DNA from: Panicum virgatum
Taxonomy: Eukaryota; Streptophyta; Magnoliopsida; Poales; Poaceae
NCBI RefSeq assembly: GCF_016808335.1
Contig: NC_053139.1
Span: 15,866,782-15,930,781 of the forward strand
DNA: 64,000 nucleotides
Direction of reading: 5' to 3'
Shown here piece by piece: positions 1 to 10,077 of this stretch. A program made the translations under genes and the position numbers. Position 1 is the first letter of the stretch. Every line of letters starts with the position of its first letter. Below the pieces are notes generated by a model that saw nothing but the letters and a program-made list of their open reading frames with translations, made no database searches and was not told the DNA's origin.

Positions 1-1543
1 TGGCAACTTCTTTTGTCTTCCCAGCTCTACCGATCGGATACAGCACCATGCATGGAGTAGTACATGTTACAGAATCCACTAGGTATGGTTGTGTTGTCGT
101 TGACGCAACACTGCTCTAAGCACATGTCGAATTCGATTGGGCTAATACCAGAGAGGGCATCGTCACAATCTGGCCGGACTGCTGCTCTGCAATTTGTGCA
201 AACATTTCCCTAAATTTTGATTCTGCTGCTTGCTCTGCCGCTTGTATCATCTCTTCCTTGTATCAGTCATGCCTCTTGTAGGTTGACTGGTCCTCTTGGA
301 ACCCATCCTTAAATGACAACTTAGAGGACATGCCTCTGACGCAACCTCCATGCTCTTTGGACCCAAGGGCTGTATTAAGCACATCCTTGTCCCTCTTGGC
401 TTTGAACTTTCCTTGACTCTGAAGGTCGGTAAGTTCATACTTTTTTTTTGTGACGGCTTCGGTCTGTGGTTCGTCAAAATGTGGCTTGCCATCCACTATC
501 TTAGGCTTCCTTGCTTTAAGCCAGAACCAGCCACGATTAGTAAGGCCTTGAAAAGGATCAGGTAGCCCTGCGGCTATTATAGCTTTTCTTTCATGCCGCC
601 ACTAATCGGCCTTCCTTTGGTATCCCCCCGGGCCAAGACAGACTTTATGTACGTTGCTCAATGCTAGATCTCTATTTCTCTTGCTCAGAGCTAGAGATTC
701 CTCAAAGTTCTTTTGCCGAACAAACTCTTCCCATTGTTTTGGTGTGATGTCCCCATAATCTGCAAAAGGTGTTAGGCCCTTCTGCACATACTTGGTATTT
801 AGTTCACTCTTCCACTGGTGGAAGCTTTCACCCAACATCTTCTTAGCATAATGCTTCACTTTATCATGAGTTCCTCTTGGCAAAATAAAGGTTCGGCTCA
901 ATAGTTGCCACATCGCCTCCTTCGTACCCTCTGGAACTATTGGCCAATCGGGGATCATTGGATCTAAAACCATCTTTGTTCTTATTATAGAACCGATTGC
1001 GTTCCGAAACTTTGCACTTATATCAAGAGGCTCTATAGGCTCGCCTACTGGACTAACTACATTGACTGTCCATTGGCCTTCGAGGTATTTGTTTCTTCCA
1101 CGCTGACCTCGTTTCCTTTTATTTTGGTTGCCAGAGGAAGTCGATTGAGGTTTTGGACCAGATCTTTCATTGCCTTCAAGTTCTTCCTCTGTTGCGTTTG
1201 CAGGTTGGCGTCGACGATCACCTCTTCCTGTCGGAGGCTCCTACATGGACCATACAATTCGGCAACTCAGTACGCGCAGTTGTTGAAAATGTATAATAAA
1301 TGCTCGCTAGTAAGTCTTTACCCGAATTGGACTCGGAACGTAATCCGGATCAAACTTCGACCCTGAACGTCTTTCTCTTTTAGGGAACGGATGTGGATCA
1401 AGAGGATCCTGCCACACTCCGCCTACGTAAGCCCCTCGTCCTATCTGCGGACCTTCGTCATCCCCAGATTCATCTTGAGCATCGCCATGATCGTTCCAGC
1501 TCATCTGGGATGCAATTTGCTCGATTTCCTCGTCTTGTGTCAT
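1..1543 (-). pseudogene. TnpA-type CACTA protein (N-terminal part), copy 1
   Basis: Minus-strand gene that starts at an ATG at 1541-1543 and runs out of the window at base 1. The first exon (about 1307-1543) encodes the acidic MTQDEEIEQIASQM start and the VGGVWQDPLDPHPFP segment typical of grass CACTA accessory proteins. After an intron ending near 1223 comes a basic stretch, then the Ptta/En-Spm plant transposase domain (about 602-1090), with GLTPFADYGDITPKQWEEF and LGPGGYQRK. The frame is closed by TAG at 602-604, where relatives have a residue (probably Gln) before a WRHERKAIIAAG stretch, and again by TGA at 263-265, where copy 2 reads Leu. The protein is expected to bind the element's subterminal repeats in the nucleus. 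With at least two stops it is not expected to be functional. Confidence 0.75.
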
Positions 1544-2224
1544 CGCATTTTCCCCTTGTGGGGAAGGGGACAACGGATGAGACAATTACGACTTCTGAAA
1601 ATGTAAGCATAAATGTAGATGAGACATTTGTTTCTCTCTATATTATCACTCTATCTATGTTTCTCTCTATAAATGTTCTATGTATTTGTCTCTCGCGAAT
1701 GAGAGAGAGAAATAATGGAGACATTGCCGATTCCTTCTTATAATCAAATCGAGGACACATCATATTTTATCTTTAATAAAACAAGACACATGTAATCCAT
1801 TTTGACATTTACATCTAACAAAAAAAATTATCTTCTGCCTAATAATTCATATAACAATAGTAATACATTTTTCAATATTTTTCATTGTTCTAAATAAAAC
1901 TAGTTCCACACATTCAATAAAACTACTCCATAAATAATAAACATTTATGAAATTTATTTAACCTAGGAAATTACAAGCTCTAAATAAAACTAGTTCCACA
2001 CATTCAATTCAGGCAAGAAATGGAACCTTGTTTCCATTGTTTCAAACACATTCAAACCAAGTTCATTGCTTTTTCATCTAGCCATATTGGTATGAATTTT
2101 TTCTGCTATTTTTAATTATTTAAACAAATTTACAAGTTAACTACTTAAAAAAATAACAAATTTACAGGGGCTGACCAGCGGGGCCCACTGGTCAGTAAGC
2201 CCACTAGAAAAAAAAGAAAAAACC

Positions 2225-2747
2225 TATGTCTTCGGGGCGGCCGGCCGGAGGAGGTGGGCGGGCGGGGAGGAGGTGCCGGCCCGCGGGCGCTGCTCTTGCC
2301 CGGAGGAGGGGAGTCTTGGAGGAGCTCGGCGCTCTGCCAAGAGTTCCGGCGGCGCGGATCGACCGGGGGCGGCGGCGCTAGGGCACCGGTGGAGTGGGGC
2401 ATGGCGCGCGGCGGAGAGGATGGCGCCGGTTGAGATGACGGCGCCGGCGACGATCTGTGTGGACCCAGAGAGCTCGAGCACGGCGCCGGCGGCACGGGTC
2501 CCGACGGCTCGGGGCTCGCATGAGTACTGGCGGCGCGGGGCGCGGGGACGGCGGCGGCGCTTGTGTAGCGGGCGGCGGAGGACGCAGCAGCGCTCGCGTG
2601 GGCAGAGGAGTGACAGGAGGTGGCTGCACGTGCGCAGGCGGTGAAGGACGCGGTGGCGCTAGCGTGGGCGCAGTAGAGGACGGCGGCGGCGCGGGAGGAG
2701 GAGGTGGCTCCGAGATCCAGCAGCCTGGCGGCGTCGGATGCAGTCAA
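2225..2747 (-). other. GC-rich leader of a CACTA transcript, copy 1
   Basis: Strongly GC-rich block directly downstream (on the minus strand) of a TATA box at 2781-2788. A 200-codon open frame crosses it, rich in Ala, Ser and Pro, but it begins at TTG with no ATG near the expected transcript start. I therefore read it as 5' untranslated leader, or leader plus intron, of the TnpA-type gene whose ATG lies at 1543, not as a protein gene. The same block is at 58205-58723 in copy 2. Confidence 0.45.
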
Positions 2748-2780
2748 TCAAAAAAATGGCTAAGTCCTAAACACGACCCA

Positions 2781-2788
2781 TATTTATA
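2781..2788 (-). promoter_or_regulatory. TATA box of CACTA TnpA-type transcript
   Basis: TATAAATA on the minus strand in the context CTGCTATAAATATGGG, placed between a repeat cluster upstream (2797-2965) and the GC-rich leader downstream. The same box is conserved in copy 2 near 58757. Position and conservation support a core promoter; there is no direct evidence of transcription. Confidence 0.55.
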
Positions 2789-2796
2789 GCAGAGGG

Positions 2797-2965
2797 ATTT
2801 TTAGGGGCGAGTTACATCACCGCCCGCCCCTGAAAACGATAACTAAGGGCAGGTGACATCACCACCCGCCCCTGAAAACCATTACATTGTGTGTAAATCA
2901 CATTATAACCGCCCCTAGTAATCGTTTTCAGGGGCGGGTGGTGATGTCACCCATCCCTATAAATA
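2797..2965. repeat. CACTA subterminal-type palindromic repeat cluster B, copy 1
   Basis: Repeated arms of the form AGGGGCGGGT and ACCCGCCCCT, paired as inverted repeats with about 10-14 bp loops that read GGTGATGTCA-like. The same motif forms the subterminal region next to the TIR at 53207, so these are probably binding sites for the element's DNA-binding protein. One pair is disrupted at 2885-2908 relative to copy 2. Confidence 0.7.
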
Positions 2966-3338
2966 TTTTTCAAAATATCCTAAAACTTCTTTCATATCCA
3001 AAAAATAGCAAATCATATCCAAAAAAACTCAAAAATTGACCCTAGAATTGTGGAGAGCCATTAAACAAGGAAAAAATAATAGAAATAAGTTTTCAGGATG
3101 TATTACATTTCATTGTGTGTAAATCACATTATAACCCTATCCTACTATATCACATAACTATATGGTTTTAGATTTTCACACCCTCAAGGCAAATATACAA
3201 CGATTTTTGGTATTCATATTTTTTTCCTTGTTATATATGTCACAATAATGGCAGGTGTAAAGTTTCACCTTTTTTAAGTTATTCTACTATTTTTCTAGAA
3301 TTAATTGAATTTCAGAAGGACATTGGAAATTATTAGTA

Positions 3339-3460
3339 GGGGCGGGTGGAGTTACCAGCCGCCCCTAAAAATTCTTTTGTAGGGGCGGTTTATGTTTTAA
3401 CCCGCCCCTAAAAGATGATTTTATAAGGGCGGGTCATATTATGACCCAGCCCTAGTAATA
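3339..3460. repeat. CACTA palindromic repeat cluster C, copy 1
   Basis: Three pairs of GGGGCGGGT/ACCCGCCCC-type arms in AT-rich DNA, followed by an AT-rich unit (ATCATATCCAAAAAA, CATAGAACAAGG) that itself recurs near 3500-3560, 3900-3980 and 4090-4170. The same arrangement is at about 59729-59850 in copy 2. Confidence 0.6.
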
Positions 3461-3821
3461 TTTTTCAAAATATTCTGAAAATTGTATTATGTCCAAAAAA
3501 ATAGGAAATCATATTCGAAAAAATTGATAATTTAACCCTACCATTGTGAAGACCCATAGAACAAGGAAAAAATAGAAGAACTATATTTTAGTGTGTTTTA
3601 TTTTTTATAGCGTGCAAACTCCATTATATAGTCTCTCACTACTATCTCATTACCCTATACTTAAGATTTCCACAACATCAAGGAAAATATACAAAGAAAT
3701 CTAGTTTTCAAATTATAGTTTTATGTTATGGGTCAAAATAGGTTAAGGGTTGGCTTTTTTTGGGTCCTTTCCTATTTTTTATCAATTAATTGAGTTTCTG
3801 AAGTTAATTGAAAAATGTTAG

Positions 3822-3866
3822 TAGGGGCGGGTGACATCACCACCCGCCACTCCCGCCCCTATTAAT
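3822..3866. repeat. CACTA palindromic repeat D, copy 1
   Basis: Single inverted pair, AGGGGCGGGTGACATCACC then ACCCGCCACTCCCGCCCCT, isolated in AT-rich DNA. It is conserved at about 60214-60258 in copy 2. Confidence 0.55.
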
Positions 3867-4677
3867 ATTTTTAAAAGTTTTTTGAAAATGAGTTATATCC
3901 TAAAAAATGGCAAATCATATCCAAAAAATTTGAAAATTTAACCCTACTATTATGGAGACCCATAGAACAAGGGAAAATTAGGAGAAATATATTTTAGTAT
4001 GTTTTTTATTTTATAGTGTGCAGACTGGAATATATTTTAGGTTCCCTATTTTTTAGAATTAATATTTTAAAAGTCTCCTTAAAATGAGTTATATCCAAAA
4101 AAAATGGCAAATCATATCCAAAAAATTTGAAAATTTAACCATACCATTGTGGAGACCCATAGAACAAGGGAAAATTAGGAGGCGGCGCGGCTGTGATGAG
4201 AAAGAACGATATGAAACTCCATCAAATATTTATCGCAATAAACGTTACAATCATTCCATCATTCAGAATGTAATGCCATACAGAACACAAGGGAAATACA
4301 ATGCAAGGGAAATGATACGAGTCCATACATTACATTAAATATCACACGCAATCCATACAACTAGTTAGTAGTCCATATTACCACAAGTCCATAGAGAAAG
4401 TAAGGGAAATGATACAAGCACACATAGCGCAACGAGTATTTCATGACGACGACGTTGCTCCAGTGGGCTGAACAGACTGGTACTCTATGGGCAAGCCGGA
4501 GGACATGTGCTCCTGGCATCTAGCACAGTTTTCTTGAGTGCTTGCCGCTTCCAGTGTCTCCTCATCTTTCGAATTATTATTCTTTGTCACTGTAAAGGAG
4601 TTGTGTTAGCAAACAAACGACTGGACAAGGTCTTCTGTTTTAGTTGGATAGTTGTATACATAAGGATTGAAACTCAA

Positions 4678-5861
4678 CTAAATGTACCCTTGTGTGGAGA
4701 CCATTTGGGTTAGACCTTCGTAGTTGCTGGTTTCTTCGTCGTCGCCATATGCTTTGAGATCTAGTTCGGTGCCCTCCGATGGTGAGTCCGGTGGTGTCTC
4801 CTCCACAATGGTGGATCCACTTCCATGTTCAGGTGGAGAGGGGCTGCCTTTATATTCCTCAATCAGACCTGCATGAGAATCCACATGAGGTAGTGCAGTT
4901 TATGGATTGTTTGGGTGCTCAAGTATGTAATTAGGATGATGTATTGACTAGTTGAACCATACATAATTGCACACGTTGTTGTCCTTGTGCACCTCCTTGT
5001 CCAGAAGGCCCCGCACCCTGGCAAGGGGCGGGTTTAGAGTAAAGACGTAATCGGATTCGAACTTCTCTCATACCTACAACAAGAGCGACAATTGTTAGAA
5101 GGAATAGTGTAATATAAACAAAGCAAAGTTTTGTTATTACTGCAGTTACCATTCTCGTGTTGCTCGACTGCCTGTGAGTCCGCAGCTACACGTAGGGGCC
5201 ACTTTATCCAACTTTCCGGACTCCTACATATATGAGTCTAGGTATAGATTCCAATTCTGCAAATGTGTTCGCCCTGAGTGAGTAATCACTTGTATCCCTC
5301 TCGACGTCGATGAGCTGACATATGTTTGTGAAGATTCTAGGTAATACCAATTGCGACTGCGCAAATAGATGCAGTGGCAATCCAGATATGACCAGGTGCA
5401 GTCGTATGCGATTTTGTGGTGATCGAGCGTCTAGCTGGTGTCAGGGATTGTTGTGGTAGTTGCTCATCATAGGGTATTTAAGTGGCACCAAAACCGGGCG
5501 TCCAGGATGCGAGGGCAAGGACATGTTCCCCAATACGGATGAATGGTGCCGACAAGATGCGGTTGGCCTCCTCGGGTGAAGGGCATAGCAGCAAGTAACC
5601 TATCATGTAACATGAGACACTCTCTACCGGAAGCTCTACTCCAGTGTTCTGTAAGACTACATCACATAGCGCACTGCGATGGATCTGGCCGGGGGTAGAT
5701 AGAGGAGCTTCTGGAGATGGAGCCGGGGTGAGAAGTACTGCGCGGCCGAAAAAACGCTGGATATTGTACCCGACCTCTAGTTCGTCAATGAGTGTTAAGT
5801 GTTCACGGTAGAAATCTGCCATCGGTTGGTCACCTTGGGACGGCGGCACGGCTTTGGTCAA
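4678..5861 (-). pseudogene. Unrecognised middle gene of the CACTA element, copy 1
   Basis: Minus-strand coding-like region between TNP2 and the TnpA-type gene. An exon at 5478-5861 follows an intron-acceptor-like CATATAG and encodes MADFYREHLTLIDELEVGY, then a compact segment ending PFIRIGEHVLALASWTPGF. In copy 2 a further stretch (61560-61773) reads open as FTNICQLVDIERDTSDYSL and onward; here that stretch has stops. A last exon (4678-4884) gives an acidic, Pro/Ser-rich tail ending LTQMVSTQGYI. The alternating hydrophobic pattern of the middle segment faintly recalls DUF4283-like RNA-binding folds seen in plant transposon proteins, but I do not recognise the family. Conservation of the same frames in both copies and an own upstream TATA box (7029-7036) support it being a real element gene that is now decayed. 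Confidence 0.45.
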
Positions 5862-6794
5862 TCTATATGTAAATCAACAAATACTTGTTGATCAACAAAT
5901 TTGTTATATAGTAAATATCATGCCTAATAGTAAAAAAATTATCTTATGCCTAATTTTTTATATTACAATATCAACTAAATCATAAATTAACTAAATTCCT
6001 CCTTAAATATCATGAACCAAAACAGCATAAGATTGTTCTTAACTAAAAATATTCGAACTTTTTGTACAGCAACTAGATACTGAGATATTATAATAGTAAA
6101 ATTTTGAGCTCAATAAATCAAGTATAAGAACATGGACAAAATATATTTATTTAACATAGGCTTAAAGCAATCTTTAACTAAACCTACAGTTAGAAAAGTC
6201 AAATGGACTTCTAAACTTTACACAAGTCTATACTCATAGCCTGCAACATACTGTACATGGCTATAACTTGAGATGTAAATAAAAACCTAATAAACTTATA
6301 TTTATACTAGAGCAAAAACTAAATGTCAAATGAAAAAGTGCATGTAACAAAAAGTCTGGATCTAGTTACAATGAACTCAGAACAATTGAGTTTGTATTTT
6401 TCTGAATTTTCTACGATTTGTTATGGATTTTTGAAGTTCATTGTTTCGAAAAAAAAGAAACGAAACATTGCACAGAGGCCCTTGGAAAGATTTGGAGCCT
6501 TGCAATGCAGTCCCTGGAAACATTGCACAGAGGCCCCTGGCCGGACTTTGAGCAGGGGAGGCGCGCCGGCCAAAATCCGCCGGGTGTAGTCGCCGGCGGC
6601 AGGGGAACCGGGGTGGGAGAACAAAAGTAAGTCGCAAGCTACCTCAGGGAGGCTTCGGTTGGGGCGGAGATGGCCGGAGGCGGCTCGCCGGCGAGGAAGA
6701 GTGGGCGGCGGCTGCAGTTCTTGGCGGCGGCGGCGCTCCGGTGATGGGTTCGGGTTGTGGCCGGGCCCAGGTGCTTTAGGGCGGTGCGAGGAAG

Positions 6795-6992
6795 CTAACT
6801 CCGGCCGCAGAGGTGGGTGACGGAGTGGAGGAGGACATCAGCTCCGGAGTACTGGAGGAGGACGGCGCTGTAGATCTGCGCGGGCGCCACGGGCGAGGAA
6901 GACAGAGGTCGCGCGGGCGGAGGGGCACGACGGCCGCACGGGCGGAGGAGTGCGGCGGCGTGTTTTTGCAGCCTGGCGGCGGCGTCCTTCAT
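6795..6992 (-). other. GC-rich leader with short ATG frame, CACTA middle transcript, copy 1
   Basis: Starts about 37 bp after a TATATAAA box. An ATG at 6990-6992 opens a 65-codon Ala/Arg-rich frame, but the matching position in copy 2 (near 63361) reads ACG, so the frame is not conserved. More likely this is GC-rich 5' leader. It parallels the leader at 2225-2747 in composition and distance from its TATA box. Confidence 0.4.
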
Positions 6993-7028
6993 GGTGCGTG
7001 AAAAATGACCAAGTCGAATGCCCTCAGG

Positions 7029-7036
7029 TTTATATA
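7029..7036 (-). promoter_or_regulatory. TATA box of CACTA middle transcript
   Basis: TATATAAA on the minus strand in CCTGCTATATAAACC, lying between the repeat cluster at 7045-7212 and a GC-rich leader. It is conserved in copy 2 near 63402-63409. Confidence 0.5.
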
Positions 7037-7044
7037 GCAGGAGC

Positions 7045-7212
7045 ATTTTCAGGGGCGGTTAACATCACGAACCGCCCCTGAAAATGGTTTGTAGGGGCGG
7101 GTGGTGAAGTCACCCGCCCCTAGAAATAGTTTGTAGGGGTGGGTTACAGGACCAACCGCCCCTGAAAATGGTTTGTAGGGGCGGGTGGTGATGTCACCCG
7201 CCTCTATTAATG
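7045..7212. repeat. CACTA palindromic repeat cluster E, copy 1
   Basis: Four inverted pairs of AGGGGCGGGT/ACCCGCCCCT arms, joined by short AAAATGGTTTGT spacers, directly upstream of the second internal TATA box. The spacing and arms match the subterminal array at 53221-53525. Copy 2 has it at 63418-63590. Confidence 0.65.
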
Positions 7213-7583
7213 TATTTTAATATTTTTAAAAATTCACCAGAAAATGAGTTCTGTCCAGAAAAAATAGCAAATCATATCCAAAATAATTTTGAGACCCATA
7301 GAACAATGGAAAAATATGAGATCAATAAAATATTCCAAGTTTCATAAATAGGTCTAATAGTACAAGTTTCATGAATCCGATTACATGCACTCAATTCTAA
7401 ATAGCTACTGATTCGAACGGTAACAATTCTCGATTTGCCATCCATGCGTGCCCATGGCTTGTCATCTTTTCTTAAGCTTGCTTCTATAATGTTCATCTTC
7501 TATGGTAGGTCTATGAAGAGGTTCATTTTGTTGTACTGATTATAATCTTCCACATCGTTGATACCATCAACTTCTATGATATC

Positions 7584-10077
7584 TTATTTTCCAGGAATAA
7601 CAACATATTTTGCTTTCTTTGTGGGGTCAGCTACATACAGTACTTGTGCGACTTGTGAAGCAAGTACCCATGAGTCATCTTTGTAACCAACATTATTGAG
7701 GTCAACAATCGTGAGTCCATAGGCATCCACCTCAACACCTCTAGGGTGTTTGACCCAACGACACTGAAATACTGGTATTTGTATATTGTAACCATAATGT
7801 ATTTCCCATATATCATCTATGACACCATAGTAATTGGTACTTTCGCCTATTCTCTCATCCAAGGCCTCAATGCAGACACCACTATTCTGGGATACGCTCT
7901 TCTTGTCCTTTGCGGCAGTATAAAATAAAAATCCATTAATATCATACCCTTACCATGATGTGACCTGGCTATATGGACCTACTGCTAATCTTTTAATCTT
8001 TTGTTCTTTCAAGGTATCTCCATCTGGTAGATCCATATCCTTCAACCATATAGTCAATCGACGCTTGTGCTCTCTCATGATCCAATCATCTGAGTGGCCA
8101 TTACATTCGGCCCCAATCATGCTCAAGTGCTCATTGACTAAAGGAGTCATTATCGTGAGATGCTGCAAGATGCTATAATGTGCTTGTTGCACTCCTTTCA
8201 AATCCTTTGTCAATAAATGTTTTTCTCCCAATCGTCCCAACCCCTTCCAACCTCCCAAAAAAGCGAGGAACGCGCAGACCAATGGATACTTTATTATTTA
8301 GGTAACCAAGGCAACACTTGATGACTTCCTCAATATTGTATCCCTCGATCATAGAACCTTCAGGATAAGCATGATTTAGTACGTACCAGTTTAGAATGGA
8401 CATGAAACGCTCGTACGTCCACATTTCGTGTAGGTAAAGTGGACCCAGTGCACGTATTTGGTCGACCATGTGAATCATTAAGTGCTCTGTTATATCAAAA
8501 TAACTAGGAGGGAAGCACATCTCGAGTTGTGACATAGTCTCCCCAATAAATTCTTGAATATCATTTAATTCATCTTCGTTGATCACCTTTTGAGAAATCT
8601 TGTTGAAGAAATAGCACAGTTGAGTGATTACCATCTTCACGTATACTGGCTTGATCACTCTAATTGCAATAGGGAGGAACACCATCAACAACACATGATA
8701 ATCGTGACAGTTATATCCGCATAGCGAGAGGTCTTTCATCGAGACTAGTTTCTTTATGTTGGATGAAAAACGACTAGGTACTCTGATCCCTCGTAAGCTC
8801 TCGCACATTTCCTTCTTCTCATCATGTGTCAAGTTGTAGGAAGCCGGAGGAAGTTCATATCTTCCATTTTCTTTTTCAATAGGGTGAAGATCCTTTCTTA
8901 TCTCCATGGCTACCAGGGCTTGACGTGACTTTAAGGTATCCTTTGTCTTTGGTGATGTCTCTAAAAGGAGCCCAATCGTGTTACCAAACACATTCTTCTT
9001 CAGGTGCATCCCATCGATTGCATGGCGGACCTCAAGATCACCCCAATACGGCAAGTACTTGTAGAATATGGACTGTTTCTTAAATGGTATGCCTGCGATT
9101 GGTGCCTTATCTCTATTTTTCTTCTTCCCATCTTTTGTCACCTTCCCATAACTGACCTGGATGGCCCTCACCATTTTGAAAACATAGTGCCCATCTCTTT
9201 TTACTGGAGCAGAATGTAATTCAGGCTTGCCATCAAAAAAGTTGTGGAACTTCTTACTTCGGTAACGATGTCCTTCCACCAAGAAACGTCTATATCCAAG
9301 GTAAACTAACTTTCTAGAACCTTCCAAAAAAGATGATACAGTCTCATCCACGCAGACCGTGCAGCCCGTGCTACCTTTGATCTGTCCCGAAAGAACAAAT
9401 AGAGCCAGGTAATCATGGATGGTGGTGAAGATAATAGCTCTGAGATTAAAGGTCTGCCGTGTAAAACCGTCAAACATATCGATACCCTCCTTCCATAGTG
9501 TTTCCATCTCTTGCATCAAAGGTTCAAGGAAAACATCAATATCGATGCCAGGATGCTTGGGTCCTTGTATAAGGATAGACAACAGAAGATATTTTCTCTT
9601 CTAGCACAACCATGTAGGTAGGTTGTACATCATCAAGATCACCGGCCATGTGCTGTGCGTGCTAGTCCTCTCACCAAATGGATTCATTCCGTTCGTACTC
9701 AACGTAAATCTAACATTCCTCGGGTCCTTTCCAAATTCCAGATAATATTGCTCATCGAACTTCTTCCACTGGCGAGCATTAGTTGGATGTCGAAGCTTTC
9801 CGTCGCCCTTCTTGCGCTTATCTAAATCCCACCAGCGCATCAGTTCAGCATCCTTTGGGTTCGCGAAGAAGGGTCTTAGACGGTCGGCAACCGGGAGGTA
9901 CCACATAACCATCGCAGGAATTCGCCTTTGCTTCTCGGATATGCCTAAAGTAGTGTCTGGTGGCTCCACTGAGGCACCCTGCCTCTTCCTTTTGTTCCAA
10001 TCTGTTGGACCTTGGTTATTGCCACCACAATAACCAGCATTGTTTTTGTATCTATTTGCATTGGATGCTACCAATAG
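7584..10077 (-). pseudogene. TNP2 (TnpD-type) CACTA transposase
   Basis: Minus-strand DDE-type transposase that would cut and join the element ends. Recognisable in order: RRIPAMVMWYLPVADRL and LSTNGMNPFGERTSTHS in the N-terminal part (9601-10074), the Transposase_21 core with IDVFLEPLMQEMETLWKEG, FVLSGQIKGSTGC and HAIDGMHLKKNVFGNTIGLL (about 8500-9580), a DUF4218 region near 8290-8490, and a DUF4216 region at 7584-7862. Lesions: TAG at 9601-9603 where relatives have Gln (WLC-stop-KRKY); one extra A near 8205-8208 that shifts the frame; TAA at 7950-7952 at an expected Gln; and TAA near 7583, shared with copy 2. The N-terminal zinc-finger part is absent or unrecognisable beyond 10077. It cannot encode an active transposase as it stands. 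Confidence 0.85.

Larger units (their letters stand above)
1..10077 (-). mobile_element. CACTA (En/Spm) transposon, copy 1, left end outside window
   Basis: DNA transposon whose genes all lie on the minus strand. From left to right it holds the TnpA-type/Ulp1 gene (1-1543), a GC-rich leader with a TATA box (about 2225-2788), clusters of GC-rich palindromic repeats, an unrecognised middle gene (4678-5861), a second GC-rich leader with TATA box (about 6540-7036), and the TNP2 transposase (7584-10077). Bases 1 to about 7600 match 55982-64000 almost base for base, so this is a second member of the family whose left TIR is seen at 53207. No right-hand TIR (a TAGTAGTG end) is visible after TNP2, so the element is probably truncated near 10077. 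The class is clear; the right boundary is a guess based on where recognisable TNP2 coding ends. Confidence 0.85.

Noticed and set aside
2145..2747. A 200-codon Ala/Ser/Pro-rich frame on the minus strand as a CACTA protein gene
   Set aside because: It begins at TTG with no ATG, has extreme low complexity, and every frame is open in this GC-rich block. It is better read as leader sequence.
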